Source of the DNA: Rhynchopus euleeides
Lineage: Eukaryota; Euglenozoa; Diplonemea; Diplonemida; Diplonemidae
Direction: 5' to 3'
Length of the DNA: 64,000 nt
Assembly: GCA_963210315.1 (NCBI GenBank)
Contig: OY723252.1
Location: 2,143,346-2,207,345 of the forward strand
The translations under genes and the position numbers were made by a program. Of the stretch, positions 1 to 10,917 are shown in pieces. Below the pieces are notes generated by a model, which was not told where the DNA came from, did no database searches, and saw nothing but the letters and a program-made list of their open reading frames with translations. Numbering within the stretch: position 1 is the first letter of the stretch; every line of letters starts with the position of its first letter.

Positions 1-148
1 CGCTCACTGCCCCCCAGAACCCAACCCATCCCCAGCCTTCCTGCCTGCACCGCTGCGCAACTGGCCAAGGGAAGAGAGGCCTTCTCTCTCTCTCTCTCTT
101 CATGTCATTCCCTGCTTCAGCTCCCACCTCCACACCACCACACCACAG
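1..148 (+). other. intron end upstream of OSTC-like exon
   Basis: Pyrimidine-rich sequence with a (CT)n run near 89-100, ending in CACCACAG at 141-148. It reads as the 3' part of an intron (or an upstream acceptor region) before the coding exon that begins at 149. No upstream exon of the gene is visible in the window. Confidence 0.55.
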
Positions 149-580
149 GAGCTGTACGGGACCTACATCCTCTACACCGGTTGGGTGATGGTGTACGGCC
201 TGCTTGCCGGAGGCGTCTATTGGAACATCCTCCACAACGTCCCGTGGACCGGCGGAAAGTCTGGCGTCGCACCTGGGTCGCGCCAGCAGTACGGGAGCGA
301 GACAGCCATGCTCGGGATCCTCTACTCTACGGCAGCCTTCTCGATGGTGCTGGCGGGTGCTGCGATGTCCCAGAACGTCCTGGACTTCACCAAGGCGAAG
401 GGCATCCCCTTCTCCCTCGACGACACGATGCGTGCCAACATCAAGTTCATCATGGCTGTCGGCGGCGTCTCCATGTGGGTGGTGGCCTTCTTCCTCATCC
501 TCCGCATGTTCCTCATGAAGAACGGCTCCTACCTGTACAACACGTCTCTGGGCCGCCTGATGGACTTCCTCCGCCCGTAG
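149..580 (+). CDS. OSTC/Ost3-Ost6-like oligosaccharyltransferase subunit, C-terminal exon (5' partial)
   Basis: This 143-residue exon encodes three hydrophobic segments, at about residues 7-27, 52-73 and 98-122 of the exon. A short polar loop after the first contains a GG-x-Y-x-x-I-x-x-x-P pattern, and the last two spans are followed by a basic, short C-terminal tail. Order, spacing and the GGVYWNI...VP loop resemble OSTC/DC2, an ER membrane subunit of the oligosaccharyltransferase that N-glycosylates nascent secretory proteins; Ost3/Ost6 have a related membrane half. The exon opens right after a CACAG acceptor and stays in frame to a TAG stop. The N-terminus lies upstream of the window. The match is by eye and topology, so another small polytopic ER protein is possible. 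Confidence 0.5.
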   Translation, partial: ELYGTYILYTGWVMVYGLLAGGVYWNILHNVPWTGGKSGVAPGSRQQYGSETAMLGILYSTAAFSMVLAGAAMSQNVLDFTKAKGIPFSLDDTMRANIKFIMAVGGVSMWVVAFFLILRMFLMKNGSYLYNTSLGRLMDFLRP

Positions 581-2205
581 GCTGCAGGTGATGTGCCTGT
601 GTGGTAGTGGTGGCGGCCTCTCTGTTCAATTGTCCCCTCCACACACCCTCCCAGCAGCGATGGCCATGCGGTAGAAGAAACAATGTGAAGAAGAGGAGAA
701 GAAGGGTGGGTGGGGTGATGAGTAGGGGAAGAGGTAGGCACCAGAGTCCACTCGGTGTGACCTGCGCTCAACACAACAAGATGTTAACGTGTGTGTGTAT
801 GTGCTAGGAATGTCCCAAAAGAGATGGCGTGATTTGCTTTACCATACAAGGTTGCCGGCCTCCCCCCCGTCTCCCTCATGTCCCCCGTTCGCGAGTGAGT
901 GAAGCAAACGGAAAGGATGGTATTTACCTCGACACGAAAGTACCGGTGGGGGGTGGGGGGAGGTTGTGACACTTGTGTTGATTGGGCAGGATAAAAACCC
1001 GTTGAAAGCCATGGGAGGGAGGGGGTATAAAGGAAAGGAAAATAACCACGTATACATTGGGGGAAAGATGGGGGGGGGGGGAGGTTCGGGAAGGGAAAAA
1101 TACACCAACGAAAAGTAACCCGTGAATTGTGTGCGCCGCTCAGCGAACAACGGCTCGGAGCTGGGAAGGGGGAGGGGGGGGGGGGGCGCGTTTTCTGTAC
1201 ACCACAAAGCAACGCGGGTTTGCAGACACACAGTTTTCATGGAGCTGGCGTGGAATGCAGAAATTTCTCGATTTGTGGAGACAACAACAATGCCTGGAGT
1301 TGTGTTCTTTGTTTGTACGGACGGCTAAAAGAGATGGATACGAAGGAGGTGTGTGTGTGTTGAAACGACGAACGCGGCTCTGCGAAAACAATACACCTGT
1401 GGGAGACGAGTGCGCTACGGTACCTTATTTTTTAGTGAACTTCACCCTTTTTTGTCACAGCGAAAGAGTCGGTGGTATCACCGTGTCGCGCAGTGTGTTT
1501 TGAGAGAACACAACACTATCTCCAGCCATCCATGTGGGTACACCACTGAAAACACTGCCGATCGCAAACACCCATTTTTTTGCACATAACACACCTGTGT
1601 GGTACGGGAAATGCTACGAGGAACGCGATGGACTCGGGACTGCTGCTGGCCTCTCTTGCTATGGTTTACTTATGTTTCGTGCTCCACCTGCTCCACCTCA
1701 TTCTGCACTTCAGATGATCCACTTCACGTGGGTTACGGGGTTTGGGACAACGATGATATGTTGTGTCCGACGACAAGGTAAGGTAAGCTCATCGAGGTAC
1801 ACCGGGTGGAAGCGTCCAATGCAACACTCACAGCATAGAGGCCAAGTGTTTCTCGTAGTATTTCGTGGGGTTACTCGCGCACCGTGCACGCCTATCTCGC
1901 CCTTCTTTTCACCACAATTTGGCCCGTGAAACAGTGCCCCACACCCCCCACACTGCCACACCCCACCCAACAGAGACAAACCCTGGTGGGGGCCGGGCCA
2001 GGCCAGGCCGGGTGGGGGGTTCCAGGTTCAGTCGCAACACCCCATCTCCCTCCACACACACAACACGAGCCGCTCGGCTGTTCCAGCCCCCCCTCTATTT
2101 TCCTGGCCACCGTTGCGGTGGTGGGGTGGGGGCGGCGGTGGTGTTAGCGGAACTGCACACCCCTCCTTATCCAGCAGCAGCAGCAGCATCTGATCCAGGA
2201 GGGAC
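581..2205. other. intergenic region with simple repeats and a family D repeat
   Basis: No convincing gene. It holds G-run and GT microsatellites (around 795, 950, 1070 and 1170) and one copy of dispersed repeat family D at about 1455-1516. The last 200 bases are pyrimidine-rich and contain CCAG/GCAG sites just before the ATG at 2206, so a splice acceptor there is plausible. Confidence 0.5.
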
Positions 2206-5200
2206 ATGCCGGAAGCCCCTTCGAGTGATGAATCGCGGCAGCAGTCTTTGCTCGCGGCATCTTCATCCTCCTCCTCCTCCCCTTCGTGCGACAGCGTGAA
2301 CGGAAACTCCGTGTTCGAGGGGCTTTCCCCGCAGGCCATCCTGCGCATGGCCTCCCCGACAAAATCCTCGTCATCCGTCAGCCCGCAGGCCCCGGACCGC
2401 GACCGCCTCGCCGAATCCTGGCTCCGGAAGGACGTCACCATCAACCCATCCCATCACCCCCGCCTCGCCAACAACAGCGCCAGCGGGGTTCCAGGTGATC
2501 TGGGCGTACCCCCCTCTCTCCCGCTCTCCCCTGCGGGCTCCGACATCCGGCCTGTCACCCATGGGGCCAGCCGCGCATACCGCAACGGGCACATCATCGG
2601 AGGCGATGGCGGATCGCTCATCGTGAAAGGCCCGAAGTCTGCGTCTAACGAGCATCCCCCGTCGACCCCGAGCTCTGTAGGGTTTCTCGCAGCATCGACA
2701 GCGTCTCTCTTGTCCCCCTCGCAGCTGCGCGGCGGCGGGGCGGCGGGTGGGGGACATTCCAGCCTCTCGGGCTCGGTGCGGTCAGCATCCCCTCCCGTCG
2801 TCAGCCTCCCCGACAGAGCGCTGAGGAATGGCGGGGCGGGGCAGGGTGGTGCGTCTCTGCCATCTCCAACAGGGGTGGCGGCATCGTCGCTGAACCCCAG
2901 CGAGGCGGAGGGGCTGCTGGACGCAGGGGTGAAGCGGAAGGAGCAGGCGCCCAGCCCGACGCGCGGGAGCGGTGGGATCGCCCCGGCGGAGCGGCAGGTG
3001 TCCCCCCAGAGCAAGCCGTCCGATGTGAAGTCCGTTGGTTCCGCCGCGACGCTCAACACGCAGGAGGCGCACAACACGTCTGCCGCGACGATCCCAGCGG
3101 AGGGGCGGGGGCTGTCCGCCCGAGGGGAGCCGTCGCGTCGGATTGGGGCGGAGGACCTGGGGCTGTCCGCAGAGGATTTGCAGATTGAAGAGACGCCGTC
3201 GGAGGACTACCTCGATGCGGAGGAGCCGGCCCTCCCGAGCGTTGCCCCGCAGCCGATTCGGCAGACACAGAGGAGCCCGCAGCATAAGCCGAGGCGGGGT
3301 GGCGGAGGTGGAGGTGGCGGTGGCAGCAACTACACCTCGCCAACACGGTTTCGTGCGCGGGGTAGTGGTGGTGGTGGTGGTGGTGGTGGGACTGCCGGGC
3401 CGCGCGGGGCACACCACGCCAGCGAGTATTTCCGACCCGAATCCCCACAGCAGGAGAGCTTTGGGCGTGTCCCATCCCACCGCACCGGCGAGAGGTCGGG
3501 GCGGCACCAGCCCCAACAGCAACACCAGCAGCAGCAGCACCACCACGCCCGCGCCTCTGCCCCAAGGGGGCGTGCCTCGCCCGAAAGCCCAGACGACACA
3601 GGCTTCTTCTCCGACGATTCGTTGGGAGACTCCTACGGGGTGGGGGTGCGGGTCACCACCCCGCCGACGCTCCGGCTGCGTCAGGGCGGGGGTGGCGGCT
3701 CGTCGCGCAGCCCAACCGGGTCGCCTCTGGGGCCCAGAGGCGGCAGCAGCAGCCCTGGGAGGGTGCGGCGCGGCGGGTCGCCGACACCGCCGCAGCAGCA
3801 GCAGCATCGCTCCGCCAGCCGCACCCGGTCTGCCTGCAGCAACAGCCCCGGGTGCGACAGCGTGGTGCCGCCCGGGTATGTCGGGATCCGCTCCCTCGAC
3901 GGTTGGGGCTTCTCCGACAGCGTGGGGGAGGACCCTCTGCTCCGCATGGGCGTGGGGCGGCCCCTGCCCCCGCAGGTGCTGCAGTCGCTGCAGGCGCTGC
4001 AGCCCCACTCGGAGCGGCGCAGCCGGGAGAGGTCGCCGCCACCGCAGCAACACGACCCTCTGCAGGGGTCGTGGGGCTCTGCCGACGGAGGCCCGTCGGC
4101 GGCAACCAGGAGGGGGAGGCGGGTCCAGCCGAAGCGTGCAAGGTCTCGCGGTGGAGGGGGTGGGGGCGGTGGGGGCGGCCAGTCCCCAACACCGCCGAGC
4201 CCCATCCGTGGGGCGACGGCGTATGCTCCTGCGTTTCGTGCCATGTCGTTGCCCTCCCGGGCATCTGTTTCGTATAACAACAACACCAGTGGCGGGAGGG
4301 CTGGGAGTGGCGGTGGAGGCGGAGGTGGAGGAGGAGGAGGTGGTTCGGATGGTGATGCGAAGGAGGGAGGCAAGCCTGTCAGCCTGATGCTGACGAATGC
4401 GCTCCGCATGGTGGACAACAAGGACTACGGGCCGCGCCCGAAGGATGCGGGGTCTGCGAAGTACCGCGACGTCTTCTCCCCCTCGGGCCTGCCCAGGCTG
4501 TCGTCGCAGGAGAACAAGTGGGAAATCGCACGCTCCCTGGAGCTGACGATCGACACGCTACAGGGCACCTCCGCCCAGTCGGGGAACAACGTCTTCATCA
4601 GCAGCGGCAGCTACAGCATCGGCAGCGGCGGTGAGGCTCAGCACTCCCAGCGGAAGCTGGGTTCGACGGAGCGCGAGCTGGTGACGGCCTGCGAGATAGG
4701 CCTGCGCCTGCTGGCAGAGCTATCCTCTTCGAAGCAGTTCGCCAAGGAGAGGCACGGCGTGTTGGTGAAGAAGGCGAAGAGGCTGTCCGCACAGACCGCC
4801 GAGCTGAAGGGGCTCCGTTCCTACCACGAGGGGGAGATCCAGGCGCTGCGGCGGAAGCTTGCTTCTGCTGGGCTGGAGAGGCCCGAGGCGCAGCAGCAGA
4901 AGCACGTCGCGCAGCTCGCGGAGCAGGCCAACCGGGAGAAGATGGCGCAGCTGAAGGAGAGGGCGGTGCGACGCACCGAGTCCGACTCCCGCTCGAGGGT
5001 GCTGTCGCGTTACTTCCGGAAGTGGGGGCAGCTGCGCAGCAGCGGCAGCCCAGCGAGGCGTGCCCGGTGCGATTCGCTCGAAGAGGAGCTGCGCGAGAGG
5101 ATCCAGTCGGTGCGGCGGCTGGAGGCGAGCTGCGGCGCGTATGACAGCAAGATGCGCACCCTCGCGACGCAGCTCTCCCGCACGATGGACCGCAACGAGG

Positions 5201-6093
5201 AACTGGAGGCGCTGGTGGAGGAGACGAAGCACCGCGTCACCTCCGGCGGCGCCGCGATGCAGCGGCTCCACGATGCATACGAAGGGCAGGCCGTGCAGCT
5301 CGCCTCCGAGATGGACAGCAAGAGGCGGAGGGAGATCGAAGCAGAGGAGCACGGATCCCGGCACGACCTTTCCGTGTATGACGATTTCCTCCAAAAGAAG
5401 GCAAAAGAGCAGCAGCTGCAGCAGGGGCGCCGCTACGGCAGGACCTCATCCACACAGGCAAGGGATTCCACCCCGGTCAGGGCGTATCTGGGGATCGAGA
5501 TCAGTGATGGGCTCCTTCTGAAGAACGACGCGAGGCAGCGGAGGCGGCTGTCCCAAAGCGGCTGTCTGGAGGAGGGCGCTGGGGTGCGGGTTGTCGGTGT
5601 GGATGTGGGTGGCCCGGCCTACGTCGCAGGTCTGCAGGCGGGGGACGTTGTGATCCAGCTGGCGAAGGAGACGGTGTTCGATTCGGGGATGTTCCGTGAG
5701 GTGGCGATGTCGGTGCGGCCGGGCTCTGCCGTGTCGATATCCTACCTGAGGAAGCTCACGGGGCAGCCGCGGCACACGAAGCACAGCGCGGTGATCAGGA
5801 CGCGGACCACAGCAGAGGACGTGGGGCAGCGGCACGTGCGGTACACCTCGCCTGACCTGCCCAGGCCACCGAGCCTGTCCACGCCGGGGTCGTCTCGCAG
5901 GTCGGGTTCGCGCGGCAGGCAGGACCCTTCCCCAGCAGGGTACGACGGGTACCCCGCGGCACGGCGGACGCGTTCGCCGTCGAGGTCTGTCTCGCCAGGG
6001 CAGAGCCGGCTGGTATCCCGGAGGACGCCCCCGTCGCTGCCTCTGTCGTTGACGCATCCCCGCTCGGCCAGCCCTTCGTGGGGGAGGCTGTAG
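2206..6093 (+). CDS. large low-complexity coiled-coil protein with C-terminal PDZ domain
   Basis: An uninterrupted 1295-residue reading frame. Residues 1 to about 780 are low-complexity: Ser/Pro/Gly-rich, with several poly-Gly runs and Gln/His tracts. From about 820 to 1075 the sequence becomes charged with heptad-like Leu/Glu/Arg spacing, as in a long coiled coil. Residues about 1090-1195 look like a PDZ domain: YLGIEISDG near its start, then a V-V-G-V-D-V-G-G-P-A-x-x-A-G-L-Q-A-G-D-V-V-I core, the GL-x-x-GD loop typical of PDZ domains. A Ser/Arg/Pro-rich tail follows. PDZ domains bind C-terminal peptides, so a scaffold or cytoskeletal role is inferred; the specific function is unknown. The ATG at 2206 is preceded by a pyrimidine-rich CCAG site. 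Another PDZ protein (a kinase) lies 32 kb downstream on the same strand. Confidence 0.8.
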   Translation: MPEAPSSDESRQQSLLAASSSSSSSPSCDSVNGNSVFEGLSPQAILRMASPTKSSSSVSPQAPDRDRLAESWLRKDVTINPSHHPRLANNSASGVPGDLGVPPSLPLSPAGSDIRPVTHGASRAYRNGHIIGGDGGSLIVKGPKSASNEHPPSTPSSVGFLAASTASLLSPSQLRGGGAAGGGHSSLSGSVRSASPPVVSLPDRALRNGGAGQGGASLPSPTGVAASSLNPSEAEGLLDAGVKRKEQAPSPTRGSGGIAPAERQVSPQSKPSDVKSVGSAATLNTQEAHNTSAATIPAEGRGLSARGEPSRRIGAEDLGLSAEDLQIEETPSEDYLDAEEPALPSVAPQPIRQTQRSPQHKPRRGGGGGGGGGSNYTSPTRFRARGSGGGGGGGGTAGPRGAHHASEYFRPESPQQESFGRVPSHRTGERSGRHQPQQQHQQQQHHHARASAPRGRASPESPDDTGFFSDDSLGDSYGVGVRVTTPPTLRLRQGGGGGSSRSPTGSPLGPRGGSSSPGRVRRGGSPTPPQQQQHRSASRTRSACSNSPGCDSVVPPGYVGIRSLDGWGFSDSVGEDPLLRMGVGRPLPPQVLQSLQALQPHSERRSRERSPPPQQHDPLQGSWGSADGGPSAATRRGRRVQPKRARSRGGGGGGGGGGQSPTPPSPIRGATAYAPAFRAMSLPSRASVSYNNNTSGGRAGSGGGGGGGGGGGGSDGDAKEGGKPVSLMLTNALRMVDNKDYGPRPKDAGSAKYRDVFSPSGLPRLSSQENKWEIARSLELTIDTLQGTSAQSGNNVFISSGSYSIGSGGEAQHSQRKLGSTERELVTACEIGLRLLAELSSSKQFAKERHGVLVKKAKRLSAQTAELKGLRSYHEGEIQALRRKLASAGLERPEAQQQKHVAQLAEQANREKMAQLKERAVRRTESDSRSRVLSRYFRKWGQLRSSGSPARRARCDSLEEELRERIQSVRRLEASCGAYDSKMRTLATQLSRTMDRNEELEALVEETKHRVTSGGAAMQRLHDAYEGQAVQLASEMDSKRRREIEAEEHGSRHDLSVYDDFLQKKAKEQQLQQGRRYGRTSSTQARDSTPVRAYLGIEISDGLLLKNDARQRRRLSQSGCLEEGAGVRVVGVDVGGPAYVAGLQAGDVVIQLAKETVFDSGMFREVAMSVRPGSAVSISYLRKLTGQPRHTKHSAVIRTRTTAEDVGQRHVRYTSPDLPRPPSLSTPGSSRRSGSRGRQDPSPAGYDGYPAARRTRSPSRSVSPGQSRLVSRRTPPSLPLSLTHPRSASPSWGRL

Positions 6094-6290
6094 TGGGAAG
6101 GGTGGGGGAGGGAGAAGGCAGTGGGTATTCGCACCAAGCTCTGCCCCCTGCTTTAAAAAGAAAGGGTTCACGTGCGTGTGTGTGGGGCGGGGCGGGGTGT
6201 ACAGTATGCAGCAGTGGCAAGGGTAATGCTATTTTCACCAGAACTCAGCACAGAGAGAGACGAGGGTCCCCGGAGAGCTGTTTTTGTATA

Positions 6291-6635
6291 CCGTATACGT
6301 AAATATTTTGGAACGTAAATATTATGGAACGTAATTATTATGGAACGTAAATATTTTGGAACGCTGGTGGGTTGGCGTTCCAGATTTTTTTCGTTCCATA
6401 ATATTTACAGGGCTTTCTGCGACTCGGGGACTTGGACCAGGTGATCGGACGGCATACAGAGTCCCTGACGGGACCTACTCGTGCACTTTTCGCGCGATTC
6501 CTGAGGCAAGCCATCCTCACCACCGAGTCCCCAACTGGCCCTGTAAATATTATGGAACGTAAATATTATGGAACGGACCGGGCAAAAATGGGCCCGTTCC
6601 ATAATATTTACGTTCCATAATATTTACGTATACGG
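6291..6635. mobile_element. 345-bp MITE-like element with inverted ends, TA-flanked
   Basis: The ends are CCGTATACG (6291-6299) and CGTATACGG (6627-6635). Next to each end lie tandem copies of a GTAAATATTATGGAAC-type motif, in opposite orientation at the two ends. TA precedes the left end (6289-6290) and follows the right end (6636-6637), as expected for a TA target-site duplication. The centre codes for nothing recognisable. This fits a non-autonomous DNA transposon. Confidence 0.75.
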
Positions 6636-7304
6636 TAATTATTTTCGGTTGTATGATGGTCAGTGCAGCTCTGCTGGGAAAGGAGGGGTGGGGGGGGGGG
6701 GTGGAGTGGGTGGTTCTTGTGGTGTGGTGTGTGGTGTGAGTAAGCAACATAACCCTGAGGCGTGCAGTGCCTTCTGGCAGTATCGTGCGTGGGTCACGGC
6801 TTTTGTCTTGTTTTGTTTGGCGGGGGGAGGGGGGCTTTGTATTGTGTGGTATGCCGGAGAGCTGTTTTGTGTGTGCTCATCTCGCAGGCGCGGGGCAGGG
6901 AAAAAAAAAGGCTGTTGCCAGCCGCAGATACATCGATCCGCAGCAAGGCAATGTGGTGTGTATCATAAAGTCGGCCACCATCCCCTCACCACCCCTTCAG
7001 CTCGTCACCCCACCCCCCACCCCCACCCCTTATTTTTTCACACAATAATGAACAGCCGGGATATTTTTTTTGCCCCCCGGGTTTGGCGCACAAACTGTGA
7101 ACGCCTTATCTTTTCTTTGCCCGAGCTGACGTATGATGTCATTGCAAAGTGCACGGTACGTCCAGAACGCACGCGCTCTGCTGACGCAGCCGATGATATT
7201 CTGCATGCATTCGCCGCGGGCGAAACCAGAAAGCAAGAAGAGCTCTGAACAGCGGCCCCTCTCACCGGGGGCTGTGAGACACACGGCCAATATCCATTCA
7301 AAAT
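6636..7304. other. intergenic region, no gene seen
   Basis: GT/G-rich and C-rich simple sequence (around 6690 and 7010-7030) and otherwise unique-looking DNA. The six reading frames hold only short, compositionally biased stretches, and I see nothing I would call a gene. Confidence 0.4.
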
Positions 7305-7410
7305 ATGTTCGTGTTCGCAAGCACCCCGCGTGTTGGGCAGTTCAGCCCAAGGCGCTTTATGGTGGTGTCCCGATGCCCTACGCCACAGCATGCACTCTGC
7401 TACGGCTAGG
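7305..7410. repeat. dispersed repeat family B, copy 1
   Basis: About 105 bp that recur at 46222-46334. Shared blocks include CGCAAGCACCCCGCGTGTTG, GCCCAAGGCGCT and CTACGCCACAGCA. Both copies lie on the same strand between genes. Identity and boundaries beyond these blocks are uncertain. Confidence 0.7.
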
Positions 7411-7424
7411 GCGTGGGGAGACAG

Positions 7425-7512
7425 CTGTGTATCGCGTCCCTCAGCGAAGGGGCATAGAGGTTGGCAACGGCGAGGATCACCCCGATCGTATCAGGGTGGG
7501 TGAGTCGTGCAT
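7425..7512. repeat. dispersed repeat family C, copy 1
   Basis: About 85 bp shared with 48848-48932, including CGTCCCTCAGCGAAGGGGCA and TAGAGGTTGGCAACGGCGAG. Here it lies next to a family B copy; the second copies of B and C are 2.5 kb apart, so they behave as separate units. Confidence 0.7.
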
Positions 7513-7590
7513 GGCCTTCTGGCAGTGTTGTGTGCCGAGGGGTTGCAGTTTTGAACCTCGTTGGGGGGGGGGGGGGGGGTCGTTCAAATC

Positions 7591-9905
7591 GCACGGTGGC
7601 CTGGTCAGCTGACTGACCAGGTTTTGACCAGGTCCAAATCTGACCAGGTCATGACCAAATCTGACCTGGTCATGACCAGGTATGACCTGGTCATGACCAT
7701 GTCATACCTGGTCATGACCAGGTCATTTTCACCCATTTTAACCGGGGGGAACATGTTGAGTGGCCAAGCAGGGGGGACAATTCGCATATTCCGGACTCTC
7801 TCCGGCCGTTGTGGAAAGTATGAGTCAAAAGGGTTCAACCATACCCCGAGTCGAGAAAGAAGTCGAAGCTTGAATCATGTTGGGCACAAGGGGAAAATGG
7901 TCAAAATTGGCCCAAAATTACCAATAAAATATGCTGCAGTGCAGGGGGGTGGCGGGGGAGGGGAGGGTGGGGTCGGCGACGAAACTTGATGATCAGCAGC
8001 TTTGGCCCAAAATTACCAAAAAGGAATGAGGCCCCCTGCCCCCTGCCCAGGTTCCCTGCCCGCCTGGACGCACTCAAGTGCCTCACACCGGGTCCCTCCC
8101 CCTGGTGGTATCCCAAAAAAATGTCGAGGAGGTCTGCATCATCCCAGGCCACGCAGAAGGCGTCGAGCTGTTTCACAGCAGCCTCGCGGCGCTGTTTGAA
8201 AAGCCATCGCACCACCCACTTTGACAAGGAGTGGGGCAGGAAGCTGACACGGAGTGAAGAGGCCGACAAGAAGAAGGCCAGGACACTGCCCGCAGTCTAC
8301 TCCATGCGTGTCTCTGGCAACGCGCGTCGGAGGCGGCATGAAGCGCCTCACGAGCGCCGACAAGAACTCGTCTGAGTACGAGGTGCTGACGGAAGCGGGG
8401 TGCTCGGATGAGGTGCTGGGAACCGATATGAAGAGGCTGCCCACCGCTCAAAGCGCGGTGGGCAGTACTTCTTCGAAGGCAGCTGAAAAACAACTGACCC
8501 CGAACCCCCCCCCATCACGCAGATCGGGAGGCATTCGATAGCAGACGTCCTCTTCTACCGGATCATCGTAGAGGTGGGTCCGGGAGCTGACGTGCCCGAC
8601 GAGCACCCACCTGTCCTCGACGGATCGGTCATGACTGTCACGGTCATGAGGGACCTGCCCTACAAGAGCGAGGTTCCGAATGGTCTGCACGCCCGAACGT
8701 TTCACATTCCGGATCCGTTCATTGTGGCGGTGGGGGCAACACCACAGGCAACGCAGGGGCAGGGTGTCGTGACCATCGACATCCAGTTGGTGAACGCGGT
8801 GATGAGGCAGGCGGTGGTGACAAAGAAGCCCGACCAGCGGGCGTGCCAGAGGACGAGAGTCCCATCGGCAGTGCCGTAACGGTTGACCACATCTGATTGT
8901 GACACTTTTCAAAGAGTGTAAAAGAATGGAGAAGGGAGTGCCCTGCCTTGAATGCCTCAGGACCCTCAGGATCCTCAGAACTGCCACCTCTCCGACGAAG
9001 CGTTCGAGAGGGAGAATGGGGGGAGGAAATCGGGGGCCAGGACAACATCTGCTTGTTTCCGGGAGAGGGACCTGATGGTGTTCGAGCTGGCAAACTATGC
9101 CAGTTTCGGCAACGACCCCGCAAGAATCTTCGTGTACCCTCTTGCAATACAATGTCATATCGTTGTGCGGGAAGTGCATGACAGCGGGTCCCGTATGGAT
9201 GAAAAACTTCGATTCGTTTCGGCACCGTCTCAGGGCTCTCGGTAGCAGTCGAGTAACCCCTGTCGGCCCGATCGATTCGCTCGGCAAGTGTTCCGATGGC
9301 TGGTTACTGACTGGCGATGCTGCCTGCAACAAACCGCGTGGTCTCCGTATTTGCCTCTGCGACAAGCAGCCGCCGATCCACACCCAGGATGCGAAGGACG
9401 GCGTGTTACGCAAGGCAGCACTGGCCTGTGAAGCCGGCGACGACAACGAAGATCCCGAAGAAGAGGAAGAAGGAGAAGAATGTGAAGAAGCGGAAGAAGG
9501 CAGAAAGCTGCTGATCATCAAGTTTCGTCGCCGACCCCACCCTCCCCTCCCCCGCCACCCCCCTGCACTGCAGCATATTTTATTGGTAATTTTGGGCCAA
9601 TTTTGACCATTTTCCCCTTGTGCCCAACATGATTCAAGCTTCGACTTCTTTCTCGACTCGGGGTATGGTTGAACCCTTTTGACTCATACTTTCCACAACG
9701 GCCGGAGAGAGTCCGGAATATGCGAATTGTCCCCCCTGCTTGGCCACTCAACATGTTCCCCCCGGTTAAAATGGGTGAAAATGACCTGGTCATGACCAGG
9801 TATGACATGGTCATGACCAGGTCATACCTGGTCAATGACCAGGTATGACCTGGTCAAGATTTGACCAGGTTTTGACCTGGTCAGGGTCTGACCAGGCCAC
9901 CGTGC
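7591..9905. mobile_element. 2.3-kb element with about 400-bp terminal inverted repeats
   Basis: The ends are GCACGGTGGCCTGGTCAG (left, from 7591) and its reverse complement near 9888-9905. Left arm 7591-8000 and right arm 9507-9905 are near-perfect inverted copies. The outer 130 bases of each arm are packed with palindromic iterons of the CTGGTCATGACCAG type, which could be transposase-binding sites. The 1.5 kb interior contains a decayed + strand coding region. It looks like a DNA transposon whose own gene is no longer intact. A small relative with the same ends lies at 37063-37195. Confidence 0.8.
8040..9506 (+). pseudogene. decayed coding region inside the 2.3-kb TIR element
   Basis: Three stretches on the + strand look protein-like in composition but lie in different frames and are broken by stops: about 8040-8375, about 8540-8879 (ends in a stop) and about 8950-9506, the last itself needing a frame change near 9230. 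The final part is very acidic, with Glu-rich runs, and runs into the right inverted repeat. An intact 357-residue frame exists on the other strand (8448-9521), but its His/Arg/Leu-rich composition looks like an antisense shadow. I recognise no transposase motif. The position inside the element suggests a remnant of its mobility gene. Confidence 0.4.
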
Positions 9906-10917
9906 GTTTTTGCTGTCATCGAGTTTCGAAGTGGGTGTGTCTGTGGCTGGGCTCAGTGCACCTTTCACTACACAAGAAGGTTGCAGTGTGTGTGGCAGTG
10001 GCGGTACCACACGAACAGCAGGCTCGATACGGCTCTACACAACTGTGTTCTCGCACTTGTGTAGGAAACGCACAATGCGCGCATAACGTACGCAAAAAAA
10101 AGGGGGTGCGCCGCACGAAGCTCCGCATTTTGGAGCACGGCGAAAGTATCGTTCAAAATCATTCAACAAACTCTCTCTCTCTCTCTCTCTCTGTGCCACC
10201 CCACCCCCACCAATCCCTCAGTATCCTCCTTGTATCCCTCCCACCCCACCCCAATGAACTAAATCTGTATCAGATGCAACAAAATTAAACTCTCTGTATC
10301 GTGTGGGGGCGGCCTGCATGCACACACCCCTTTTTGTGTTGCTGCTGTTGCTGCTGCTCGTGGTCGCTCCTGCTGTCCTTACCCCTTGCGCCCCCCATGC
10401 TCCAGTACACAGCTGGGAGGGGCAGCTAACTCCTGCTCCGTACCGTTGCAACGAGGCTCTCCCGTTATCTGTCTACAGACGGTATGTCCACAGCTCGAAC
10501 GTTGCTCCAACCAAACAAGCAGGTCTCTTGATCGGAAGTCCGCTTGGAGCAGTGACACACCGGCAGGAAGGGTGTGCCAGTGGGTGTTGCAGTCCCGTCT
10601 GAGTGTGGAGCTTGTGCTTCCCCCGCTCGCAAACCCGTGCAATGCGGGCTGTTGTCGCGTTTATTGCCCCGCAGACGCCCCCGTCGACACCCCACGTGGG
10701 GATGGTCGACTCTGTCATTCTTTTAACTTCCTTCAACCATCTTCCTGCTTTCGAACAGTAATGCCCAATCAAGATGCCGACACGCTACTGAGGTGGTCCC
10801 TCCCCGCAAGCCCCCAGCCCCAGCCCTGTTGGGTACATGTCTTGCACAGTGGAGAGGTGTCCGTTGGCGTGGCAGCACACAACACCACACAGACACACAA
10901 ATACGATAGGAGAAAAG
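9906..10917. other. intergenic region upstream of the 50-repeat gene
   Basis: No supported gene. It includes a (CT)n tract at about 10171-10193 and C-rich stretches. The last 60 bases are rich in CACA and contain CACACAG shortly before the ATG at 10918, a candidate acceptor. Confidence 0.4.

Noticed and set aside
8448-9521. A 357-codon - strand frame inside the 2.3-kb TIR element
   Set aside because: Its composition is His/Arg/Leu/Ser/Pro-rich as in antisense frames, it has no domain, and the + strand fragments look more protein-like.
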